The notes beneath the pieces are model-generated. The model was not told the DNA's origin and ran no database searches. It worked only from the letters and a program-made list of their open reading frames with translations. A program made the position numbers and the translations under genes. Shown piece after piece: positions 36,627 through 46,300 of a stretch of DNA of 60,144 bases (the first letter of the stretch is position 1; each line of letters begins with the position of its first letter). Source of the stretch: Candidatus Bathyarchaeota archaeon (GTDB lineage Archaea; Thermoproteota; Bathyarchaeia; TCS64; PIYN01); contig PIYN01000004.1 of assembly GCA_003601775.1 (NCBI GenBank), forward strand, positions 1 through 60,144, written 5' to 3'.

Positions 36627-37399
36627 TCCTCATAGTCGACCGGGATGGGTATCGACTTGGTGGGCCCCTGGGCCTCCCTCTGCTCCTCGTAGGGGAGGAG
36701 GTACACCTCCTCCTTCACAGGATCCACCTCCAGGGTGGCGTAGCCGTAGCTGACGAGGAAGCTGGTGAGGAAGGCCCTCCAGAGGGTCTCCTCATAGGTC
36801 TCAGCCCCTATGAAGTCCCAGTAGCGTATCTTCCCCTCCTCCCCCACACGTCCCCTCAGCTCCGCCCAGAGGGTCTCGAGCTCCAGGGCGAAGTCCCTCT
36901 CCGAGATGAAGCCCAGCCTGATCGCCTCCTCCAGCGAGGCCCTCCCCGTCTCCAGGACCCTCGGCTCCTCCCTCGACCACCTCTCGTCGAGGGGTAGGAG
37001 GTCCTTCCAGTACTCCATGGAGTTCTTCAGGCTCGTCGTAGAGATCTGCTCGAGGGCGACGATGGGGTGCCAGGACCTCAGGAAGACCTCGGCCAGCCTC
37101 TCCGCCCCCATCTCCCTGATCCGCTTCTCGATGAGGAAGGGGTCCTTGTAGAGGGAGGTGGACTGGTGCTCTATCCAGTTCCCCTGCTCCTCCAGGACAG
37201 AGGAGAGCTCCTTCAACGCCTCCGCATCGAGGCAGAAATCCTCGAGGGACCTCACCCTTGGAAAGAACTTCCTGATGATGGAGAGGACGTAGTCCGTGTC
37301 GACGGAGAAGGGGTCCAGCCCCGCCTCCCTCACCGACCTACAGAGCTCTATGACGGACCTCAGTCTCTCCCTCAGCTTCTCCTCCTCCCTCGACCTCAC
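36566..37399 (-). CDS. Kleisin candidate, Nse4-like C-terminal domain
   Basis: 'IRYWDFIGAETYEETLWRAFLTSFLVSYGYATLEVDPVKEEVYLLPYEE' resembles the Nse4 C-terminal motif; 4-bp overlap with the SMC gene. Confidence 0.55.
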   Translation of the reverse strand: MRSREEEKLRERLRSVIELCRSVREAGLDPFSVDTDYVLSIIRKFFPRVRSLEDFCLDAEALKELSSVLEEQGNWIEHQSTSLYKDPFLIEKRIREMGAERLAEVFLRSWHPIVALEQISTTSLKNSMEYWKDLLPLDERWSREEPRVLETGRASLEEAIRLGFISERDFALELETLWAELRGRVGEEGKIRYWDFIGAETYEETLWRAFLTSFLVSYGYATLEVDPVKEEVYLLPYEEQREAQGPTKSIPIPVDYEEWRRWREREGGGEGEPTQGR

Positions 37400-39447
37400 T
37401 CCACAACACTCACCCTGGAGACCCCTCCGACCTTATGGACGAGGATGATGTGGACTGCCTTCCCCATGAAGGGGATCTGGCTGGGCGTTATCACGAGGTA
37501 CTGGGCGTCAGAGCCCTCCATGGAGGAGACGATGAAGTCGGAGACGATCTCCCTGTTCTTCGGGTCCATGTGAACGTCGAACTCGTCGATGGCCCTGAAG
37601 GGCGAGAGGATGTTCTGCTGGAGCGCAAGGAGGAAGGCCATGATGGCCGTGCTCCTCTCCCCGCCGCTGTGGATGTAAGCGTCCAACGTCATCTGTCTCG
37701 CCCCCTTGAAGCCGACCGCGATCTCCAGCCCTGCCTCCTCGATATCCCTGGGGTTGACGACCCTCACCTCCCCCGTCGCCTGGAGCCTCTCCAGGAGGCT
37801 CTGATACCTGCTATTCACCTGGTCGAGGAGGTCCCTCACCACCTCCCACCACTTCCTCGTGCGGACCTCGATCTCCTCCATCACCTTCCTACGGCTCTCC
37901 CTCACCTGCTTGATCCTCTCCTGGAGCTCAGAGAAGAGGCTGGAGTAGGAGCGGTACATCTCCTCCGCCTCCTCCGTGACGTTCGCCATCGCGAGGAGCT
38001 GCCCCCCAACCCTCCTGATCTCAGCGAGGATCTCGTCAGCTGAGCGCCCCGTATCGACCCTCGGACCCCGTATCGAGGCCTCCGCCTCCGCATCGCTCAG
38101 CCGCCGCCTCTCCCTGTCCAGGACCTCCTTCAGCTCCCCGAGCCGCCCGTTCAACCGCTCCCTCTCGGCCTTGAGGAGGGCCGCCCTGATCCGGCTGTCT
38201 ATGTAGCTCACGTTCACTTCGTCCATCTCCGCCTGGACCTGCTCCATCTCCTCGACGACCTCTGAGATCTGCTGCTCCACCCTCTCAAGCCTCTTGGCCA
38301 GCTCCTCCGCCCTCCCCTCCGCCAGCTTCCTCCAGCCCTCCACCTCCTCCTGTAGTTGGGTGAAGGCCCCCCTCTGCTCCTCCCTCAGCCCCGATAGTCG
38401 CTGGAGAAGGCTGGGGATGGAGGGGTTGGACTCCGTTATCGCCGAGAGCAGCTCCTTGATCCTCCCCTCGAGGCGTTTTGCCTCTTCCTCGAGGGCTCTC
38501 TTCATCCTCCCCGCCTCCACGGCCCTCTCCTTCGCCATATTCAGAGCGTACTCGCAGACGGCTGAGGTCCTCTCCAGGTCGATCCTCTGCTCGAGGATAT
38601 TGAGCCAGGTGCCCCTCAGCTCCGAGAGCCGCCTCTGGGAGGCGAGGATCGAGGAGGCCAGGGACTCCAGATCCCTCTCGATCCTGAAGAGCTCCCCGTC
38701 CACCTCCTCGATCTCATTCTGGACCCTATTGATCGAGGCCTCTATCTCGGCGACCCTCGACCAGGCCAGCTCCCTCTGCAGGAAGGTGCTCCTCATCTGG
38801 AGGCGCCGCTTCTCCTGGAGCTTCTCATACTGCTCCCTCCAGTAACCCAGGGTCTCCTTCGCCCGCTCTATCAGCTGGTTGAGGGACTCCTCCTCGCTGA
38901 GTATCCCTCTGAGCCTCCTCCTCGCCTCGAGGACATCTGCCCTGAAGGACTCGAAGCCCACGGCCCGCTCCAGCATCCTCAGCTTCTCCTGGGGGGAGAG
39001 GGCGGCGAACTGCTCTGGGATGTTCTGGTGCATGATGACGAGCATGTTCTCCGGGTCGAAGCCGAACTTTGAGAGGAGGTTCATCACCTCGTACTTCTGG
39101 ACCCCCCTATTGTTCAGCTCAAACCAGTACTTGCCGTCACGCCTCAGCGACCTCGTGAGCCGGATGGTATCGGTGTCGAACTGGGGGGCCGGCCTCTTCC
39201 CGTCCTCACGGGGTGTGTTATCCAGGAGGAGGGTGACCCGGGCCAGGTCCTGGTCCCAGCGTATGAGGTCACTGAGCTTCCTGGAGCGCTCAGTGTAGGA
39301 CTCGCCGAGGGCGACGCAGATGCCGAGGAGGAAGCTGGACTTCCCGGCGCCGTTGGGCCCGCAGACGACGTTGACCCCGGGACTGAGGGGGATCCTCGCG
39401 TACTCGTAGGACATGAAGTTCTCCAGGATCACCTCCTTGATCAACAT
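37396..39447 (-). CDS. SMC-family ATPase, Smc5/Smc6-like head, short arms
   Basis: 'ILENFMSYEYARIPLSPGVNVVCGPNGAGKSS', long coiled coil, 'YIHSGGERSTAIMAFLLALQQNILSPFRAIDEFDVHMDPKNREIVSDFIV...AQYLVITPSQIP'. Confidence 0.85.
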   Translation of the reverse strand: MLIKEVILENFMSYEYARIPLSPGVNVVCGPNGAGKSSFLLGICVALGESYTERSRKLSDLIRWDQDLARVTLLLDNTPREDGKRPAPQFDTDTIRLTRSLRRDGKYWFELNNRGVQKYEVMNLLSKFGFDPENMLVIMHQNIPEQFAALSPQEKLRMLERAVGFESFRADVLEARRRLRGILSEEESLNQLIERAKETLGYWREQYEKLQEKRRLQMRSTFLQRELAWSRVAEIEASINRVQNEIEEVDGELFRIERDLESLASSILASQRRLSELRGTWLNILEQRIDLERTSAVCEYALNMAKERAVEAGRMKRALEEEAKRLEGRIKELLSAITESNPSIPSLLQRLSGLREEQRGAFTQLQEEVEGWRKLAEGRAEELAKRLERVEQQISEVVEEMEQVQAEMDEVNVSYIDSRIRAALLKAERERLNGRLGELKEVLDRERRRLSDAEAEASIRGPRVDTGRSADEILAEIRRVGGQLLAMANVTEEAEEMYRSYSSLFSELQERIKQVRESRRKVMEEIEVRTRKWWEVVRDLLDQVNSRYQSLLERLQATGEVRVVNPRDIEEAGLEIAVGFKGARQMTLDAYIHSGGERSTAIMAFLLALQQNILSPFRAIDEFDVHMDPKNREIVSDFIVSSMEGSDAQYLVITPSQIPFMGKAVHIILVHKVGGVSRVSVVE

Positions 39448-39598
39448 CGCGGCGCTTCCATCCCTGGGTCAGGCGGAGTTAGAATCAACTTAGAAAGATG
39501 CAATATTAAAACATAATTATTTCCGCCCGGAACCCTTGGGGCCCTGAGGTTCGAAAGTCTTTAATGAATCATTCAGGACTGTTTATCTGGAGATAGAG

Positions 39599-40648
39599 AT
39601 GGGCTTCAAGATAGAGTTATCGAAGAGTGAAGAGGAGCGGGCGATGAGGCTCCACAGGGAGGCCATCGTCGTTGATACCCACTGCGATACCCTGATGCAG
39701 TTGATCCCTCGGATAGGAGCTATGAGGAGGGAGATGCCGAGGAAGCTGGGTGAGAGGAGCGAGAGGGGCCATATAGACCTCCCACGCCTCATAGAGGGTG
39801 GGGTGGACTGCCAGACCTTCGCGATGTACACGGGTCTCGCCCCAAACTATCCCCTGGCCCTGAAGACGGCGCTCCAGATGGTCGACGCCTTCTACAGGAG
39901 TGTGGAGGAGAACAAGGACAAGTTCGTCCAGGTCCGAACCTATGAGGAGATCATAAAGGCGAAGGAGGAGGGGAAGGTCGCCGGGCTTCTCTCCATGGAG
40001 GGCGCTGAGCCCCTGATGGGGGACCTCGGCCTCCTCAGGGTCTTCTACAAGTTGGGGCTCAGGATGTTGAGCTTCACGTGGAACTGGAGAACGGAGTTCG
40101 CCGACGGCCTCGCCGCCTCCAGGACGGGTGGGAAGTTGACGCCGAAGGGGATAGAGGCGATGGAGGAGATGCGCCGCCTCGGCATCGTCCTCGACGTATC
40201 CCATATTACCGACGCATGCTTCTGGGATATCGTCGAGAACACGAAGGTCCCCTTCATAGCCTCCCACTCCAACTGCCGGGCGCTCTGCGATGTCCCGAGG
40301 AACCTCACCGATGATATGCTGAGGGCCCTGGCGGATAGGGGCGGCGTGACGGGGATGAACTACGCCCCCTTCTTCATCCTCCCCCGCGAGAAGCTGAGGG
40401 CGGGCCAGAAGGCGACGGTCGAGGATCTCGTGGACCATATAGACCATATAGTCGAGGTCGTCGGGCCTGACCACGTCGGTCTCGGCTCAGACTTTGACGG
40501 CATAGGGCAACCACCAGTAGGCCTTGAGGATGTCTCTAAGGTGCCGAATATCACCCGGGTCTTGGTGAAGAGGGGCTACTCCGACGAGGATATCAAGAAG
40601 ATCCTCGGGGGGAACTTCCTCAGGGTCTTCAAGCAGGTCCTCAAGTAG
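39599..40648 (+). CDS. Membrane (renal-type) dipeptidase, peptidase family M19
   Basis: 'IVVDTHCDTLMQL', 'DVSHITDACFWDIVENTKVPFIASHSNCRALCDVPRNLTDDML', 'HVGLGSDFDGI'. Confidence 0.92.
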   Translation: MGFKIELSKSEEERAMRLHREAIVVDTHCDTLMQLIPRIGAMRREMPRKLGERSERGHIDLPRLIEGGVDCQTFAMYTGLAPNYPLALKTALQMVDAFYRSVEENKDKFVQVRTYEEIIKAKEEGKVAGLLSMEGAEPLMGDLGLLRVFYKLGLRMLSFTWNWRTEFADGLAASRTGGKLTPKGIEAMEEMRRLGIVLDVSHITDACFWDIVENTKVPFIASHSNCRALCDVPRNLTDDMLRALADRGGVTGMNYAPFFILPREKLRAGQKATVEDLVDHIDHIVEVVGPDHVGLGSDFDGIGQPPVGLEDVSKVPNITRVLVKRGYSDEDIKKILGGNFLRVFKQVLK

Positions 40649-40712
40649 GCTGGCCGGACCGTTAAGCCTTAAATCCCCTTTTTCTAATATTCTTTCAAGG
40701 AGGATTATCAGA

Positions 40713-41411
40713 TTGCCGACGGCGGGCAAGGTCTTCGTCACCTTGGAGCCGACCCCTCTGAGTGAGATCGCCACGGGGCTCCAGGGGTGGAGGGAGGAGG
40801 AGGTCTACCGGGAGGGGGATTACGAGTTCACCCTCATCACCGAGGTGGCGAATCTGACGTTGGGTGAGGACTCCCTGACGGGCCTCTACTCCTACGACTA
40901 CGTCGTCCACAACTACCATAGAGGGAGGATCATCCCCTCCCCGGCGACGAAGGAGGTCCTCTTCTCCTTCAACGAGCGTCAGGAGAACCTCTTCCTCATA
41001 GTTGTGGAGAAGAAGGAGATCGCCAACAGGATCGCCAATAGGCTGAGCGAGATCATCTACGGGGAGATGGGACGGATCGTGGAGGCCCGGATCCTCCCTG
41101 AGACCCTCAAGGAGTTCCACCTCGCGAACCCCGAGCACACCAGCGTCATCTTCTTCGAGAATATGGACATCCCCAACGTGAACAAGCTCTCCCTCTACGG
41201 CCCCGACCTCACGGGGACCTCCCTCTTCGACCAGTACGCGGCGCGGGGAGACCCCTGGTACGTCCTCACGAAGTCGAGGAAGCACGGCCACACCGTGGGG
41301 ATCGTCCGGGACGGCTCCGTGACCATCTTCAACAGGGTGGATAAGGGGGAGTACCTCAGGTACGTCGCCGACGAGATACTGCCGCTGATACAGCCGCCGA
41401 GGCGGGCCTAA
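40713..41411 (+). CDS. Conserved-looking hypothetical protein
   Basis: 232-aa ORF with globular composition; no family recognised. Confidence 0.5.
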   Translation: MPTAGKVFVTLEPTPLSEIATGLQGWREEEVYREGDYEFTLITEVANLTLGEDSLTGLYSYDYVVHNYHRGRIIPSPATKEVLFSFNERQENLFLIVVEKKEIANRIANRLSEIIYGEMGRIVEARILPETLKEFHLANPEHTSVIFFENMDIPNVNKLSLYGPDLTGTSLFDQYAARGDPWYVLTKSRKHGHTVGIVRDGSVTIFNRVDKGEYLRYVADEILPLIQPPRRA

Positions 41412-42076
41412 CCCTGGAGGACGCCGTCCAGTAGCCTGTAGGTCCTATCAGAGAGCCTGGCCGCCCTCTCATCATGGGTCGCCATGAGGACAGTGACTCC
41501 CCTCTCCTCACAGAGTCCCTTGAGGAGGCGTAGGACTTCCTCCCCCGTCTTGGAGTCGAGCTCCCCCGTCGGCTCATCCGCTATGATGAGGCTGGGACCG
41601 TTCGCGAGGGCCCTGGCGACGGCGACCCGCTGCATCTCCCCGACGCTGAGCTTCGACGGCCTGTGATGGAGGCGGTCCCCCAGCCCTACCTCCTCCAGGA
41701 GCCGTATGGCTCTCCTCCTCTGCTCTGGGGGCCTGACCCCCGCGAGGGCCATGGGGAGCTCCACGTTCTCCAGGGCCGTGAGGGTCGGGAGGAGGTTAAA
41801 GGTCTGGAAGACGAAGCCTATGTTCCTCAGCCTCAGCCTCCTCCTCTCCCGGTCGCTGAGGAGGGAGGTGTCACGCCCCCTGAAGAGGACTCTCCCGGAG
41901 GTCGGGCGGTCTAAGAGGCCGATAAGGTGGAGGAGGGTCGACTTCCCGGAGCCTGAAGGACCGAGGATCGTCGTGAAGGTCCCCTCCTCTACTCCCAGGC
42001 TCACGCCCCTTAGGGCCCTGATCTCGGAGGAGCCGAGGCGGTAGACCCTGGTGAGGTTGATCGTCTCGACTATCAA
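41408..42076 (-). CDS. ABC transporter ATP-binding protein, LolD/MacB family
   Basis: 'GPSGSGKSTLLHLIGLLDRPTSG', 'LSVGEMQRVAVARAL', 'IIADEPTGELD'. Confidence 0.9.
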   Translation of the reverse strand: MIVETINLTRVYRLGSSEIRALRGVSLGVEEGTFTTILGPSGSGKSTLLHLIGLLDRPTSGRVLFRGRDTSLLSDRERRRLRLRNIGFVFQTFNLLPTLTALENVELPMALAGVRPPEQRRRAIRLLEEVGLGDRLHHRPSKLSVGEMQRVAVARALANGPSLIIADEPTGELDSKTGEEVLRLLKGLCEERGVTVLMATHDERAARLSDRTYRLLDGVLQG

Positions 42077-43257
42077 GGCTCAGCCCTCAGTGCATCGACT
42101 ATATTCATCCTCTGGGCCAGGAGGGTTGGGACGGCGCTCGCGATGGTGCTCACGGCGACCGTGGAGGCCAGGATCTCCAGGGCGGTCTTCGGTGGGACGA
42201 CGTCGAGGAGGCTCTTGAAGACCATGGCGATGGGAACGCTGGCGTATCGGCTCACCAGCAGTATGGAGGCGATGGAGCCGAGGAGCAACCCGAGGAGGCC
42301 TCCGAGGAGGCCGAGGAGGGCGCCCTCCCCTGAGACCATTCGGAGGACGAAGCCCCTTGGGGCCCCGATGGCGTCGAGGGTGGCGAGCTCCTTCCTCCTC
42401 TCGGAGATATTCATCGTCATGACCGTTGCGACGAGGACCATGCTCATGAGGTAGAGGATCGTCCTCAGCCCCAGGTTCCAGAGCTCCACATCCCTGAAGA
42501 GGCCCTCCGTCAGCTCCCCCCTCTCCTCGCTGGTCAGGGCGCTCACCCCAGGGATCTCGGCCTCGATCCTATCAGCCAACTCCTCCTCCGAGACTCCCTC
42601 CTCAGGCTTGACCACAACCATGTTGATGAGTCGGGGGTAGCCGTAGGTCCTCTGGGCCATCTCAAGGGACATGATGATGACGCGGGTGAGGAAGGGGGAG
42701 GAGGTCTCGAGGACCCCAACGACCCTGAAGGCGTGTCCCTCGACCCTGATCTCTGAGCCTACCGTGAGGTTGTTCCGCTCCGCGAGGTATCTGCCGATGA
42801 CGACCTCCTCCCCTCCTGGGTCGGGCCACCTCCCCGCCCTCAGGGGCGTCGATCCGACGAGGACCCCCCACCTTCCCCCAGCTATCCCGTAGGTGATGTT
42901 CATGGGGACCAACTGCGTCAACCCTAATCCTCCTCCCTCTCCCACCTGGGGCAGTCTGACCAGGACGAGCATGGGGACGGCGTCCCCCACCCCCTCCACC
43001 CGCTCTATCTCCGCCACGATTCCCCCCGGGAGGACCCCCCCGATGGGTAATGCCTGTATGAAGATGGATCTACTGGAGACGACGATTACCCTGCCCTGGA
43101 AGTAGGTGTTCATCTCCCTCAGCGTGGCGGTGTACCTCGTGGTCGCCGTCCCGACGCCGAGGATGACGGAGACGCCGAGGGCTATCCCCAGGAGGCAGAG
43201 GGTTGTCCTCACCTTCCTCCGGGTGAGGCCCCTGAGGGAGAGGATTGCCAGCCGCAT
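42073..43257 (-). CDS. FtsX/MacB-like ABC permease
   Basis: 'LRGLTRRKVRTTLCLLGIALGVSVILGVG', 'ERRKELATLDAIGAPRGFVLRMVSGEGALLGLLGG'. Confidence 0.88.
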   Translation of the reverse strand: MRLAILSLRGLTRRKVRTTLCLLGIALGVSVILGVGTATTRYTATLREMNTYFQGRVIVVSSRSIFIQALPIGGVLPGGIVAEIERVEGVGDAVPMLVLVRLPQVGEGGGLGLTQLVPMNITYGIAGGRWGVLVGSTPLRAGRWPDPGGEEVVIGRYLAERNNLTVGSEIRVEGHAFRVVGVLETSSPFLTRVIIMSLEMAQRTYGYPRLINMVVVKPEEGVSEEELADRIEAEIPGVSALTSEERGELTEGLFRDVELWNLGLRTILYLMSMVLVATVMTMNISERRKELATLDAIGAPRGFVLRMVSGEGALLGLLGGLLGLLLGSIASILLVSRYASVPIAMVFKSLLDVVPPKTALEILASTVAVSTIASAVPTLLAQRMNIVDALRAEP

Positions 43258-43314
43258 GGCGGGAATTCCAGAGATCTGGGGTCTGACAAAGTATTTATAA
43301 TCTTATAAGACCAA

Positions 43315-46300
43315 ATGAGATCCGGAAGGATTGATATGAAAACAGATTACAGAAAGATCGTCTCAATATTCCTTCTGATTCTGCTGACGGCTTCGGCCTT
43401 CACATCCCTGGCCATGACCACCACGGCTGACTCCCCCACGGAGTCTCCCAACAAGACAAGTGACAACATCAACAAGGGATTCTCAGCGTCCATCACTGTC
43501 ATAGGAGACTATGGGGAGGACCTTGATGATGATGGGCTCTTTGATGTTCTACACGTAGTGGTCCAGATCGAGGTCAATGAAACCTCGGAGTATCGATTAG
43601 AACTCACAGATCTCTTGGACGCCGAGAGTAACCATATCTCTGTTGGATGCTCCCATGACCTATTCCTCTACAACCATTCTTCTAACTATGACAATCTTAT
43701 TTTGAGCGGTCCTTACATCCACAGAAGCTCTCTGAAACCCTCCCATATCTACAAGATAGTCCTCTACGACTCGAAGGGAAATGCTGTGGCAGAGGTGAGT
43801 TATGTCCCATTGAGCAGGACCTACAACTACGCAGAATTCGACCCCCCAGGCGCCGAGTTTCTATATGGCGAATATGAGGTCGTGGCTATAAATACGGACT
43901 CCGACCCCAACAACCTCTATGACATCCTCTGGGTCAAGATGTTAGTCTGGGTCTATAAGCCAGGTGGATATATCATTCAAATACCCGGGCCTCCGCCCGG
44001 AACAGAGCCGCCTCCAGGGGAATTGATGGGAACATATGAGCAGTATGTCCATTTCGCAACCCAAGGAGAGCATCCGGTCACTTTTACGATACACGGAGCG
44101 GTGATCTACAGATATGGCGTGAACATTAGTCGGATATCCAAGGTCCTCCTCTACGACTACAACTATGTGCTCTTAGATGAGCACGACGAATTATCCTTCG
44201 GATCCTATAACTATACGGAGTTTGAGGTGCCGAGCGCGGAGTTCACTTGTAACATCTCTGACTGGGGGGTCGACGAAGACCTTGATGGTCAGTTCGATCG
44301 TCTTGTGGTGGGCGTTGAGGTGAACGTCTCCTATGCGGGGGAATATGCTGTCGATATAAGTGGTTTGGTGGACTCTGAAGGAGGGATCATCGACATCTCT
44401 GGAGGGCGGTGTGTCTACTTGGATGAAGGGGTCTCAACGGTGAATGTTTCTCTCCCCGGAAGGGCGATCAGAGGGACTGAGAGAAACGTGACAGGGCTCT
44501 ACCAAATTCAACTCCACGATGAGAACGACTGGTTTTTAGATGAGAAACACTGGGCTAATCTTACGAGGCAGTACAACTACACGGAGTTCGAGGAGGTAGC
44601 CCTCTTCACATGTAACACCACAGACTGGGGAGAGGACACGGACGGAGACGGCTACTACGACCAACTCATCCTCGGGGCAGAGGTATCGATCATTGATCCC
44701 GGCTACTACACCTTCGAGGCCCTCTGCCTCGTTAGCAGTGAGAATGAGACACTCCCCATCAGCGCCCCCTTTCAGTATGGCTACTTCGATCCCGGGATAT
44801 ACTGGGTGAACTTCACCTTTGATGGGGAGTTGATCTTCCGACAGATGAGGAATATCACAGGGGTCTGGTGCCTCCGCATATGGGACGGTCATTTTAATTT
44901 TATCCTTCATGAGAAGTATAATGTTTCTCTGAGCAGGCAGTATAACTACATGGAGTTTGACCCCGTGACCTGCTTCACCTGTAGGACCTTTGACTGGGGC
45001 GTGGACACGGATGGCAACGGCCTCTACGACGAACTCGTCGTTGGGGTGGAGCTATTTGTTGCAGAGTCTGGCTATTACGCCCTCGAGGCTATGGGATTGA
45101 TGGATGATTACGGCGGGTATGTTGACGTCTCCGACCGGGTGGAGGGGTACTTCGAGCCCGGGATCTATGTGGTGAACCTCACCTTCAGCGGTAAGCCGAT
45201 CTACGTCAGTAGGCTGAACGTGACGGAGATCTCGGAGATCTATCTCTTGGGACCCGAATATGAAATCGTAGATTCCAAGTATGATGTCCCCCTTAGCCGG
45301 GGATATAACTACCTCGAGTTCGACCCCGTGACCCACTTCACCTGTAGGGTCTTCGACCGGGGCTTGGACACCGACGGCAGCGGCCTCTATGACTGGCTCG
45401 AGGTCAAGGTGGAGTTAAACGTCACGGAGCCTGGCACCTACCCCGTCATTATATGGGGTCTCATGGATGAAGAGGGGCATTATCTGTGGCTCAGGAATGA
45501 GACGGATGTGAGCCTCGACGTCGGAGTCCATAACGTCACGATCCTCCTCTATGGTCCGGCGATCGCCTACAACAGGTTCAACCCAGTGAATATCACTGAG
45601 ATCGAGATAAGGGCTGCAGAGACTCCTGAATGGTCCTACTGGACATCCAAATGGGATGTACCCCTCTCCAGGCCTTATAACTACACGGAGTTCGACCCCC
45701 CCTTCACCGACTTTGACGTGAACCTCCTCGTCGGCCCTGATGGCAGGGTCGAGGCAGAGGGGACTATGAACGCCACCTATATTCCAGGCCCACCCGGCAT
45801 CACCGAGTACTTTGACTTCAGCACCCTCCAGTTCAACGACGACCTCTGGTGGTCCAACGGGAGTTTCACCTTCTACGTGCCCAGAGCGGAACGTGGGATG
45901 TATGTCCCTGGATTGCCTATCCCCGTAATCAGTGGAGTAGATCCCGATGAGTTTCCCCTCAACTCCACCTACTTCTCCTACTACGAGGTCCTCTCTGAGG
46001 GGATCAACCGCGGCGAGATGAACTTCACCATGATCCTCCCGCCCGTCTACAACGTGACCTTCCCCTTCAACGCCTCTGACCTCACGGTCTGGGGTTCCTT
46101 CAACGGCGTGGACCTCGAGGGAGGGGTCCATGCGACGCTGACCGCGAACCTCACGACCCTCTTCCCGACGCTGCTGGGCCTGCCACCCCTCCTGAACGAG
46201 ACAACTGGCCTTCCCTTCCACCTCCTCCTCGAGTTGTCAGAGGGGGAGTACGAAGGAGTGCTGACCTTTTACCTGACAGAATGGTGGCCCCTAAAGCTCC

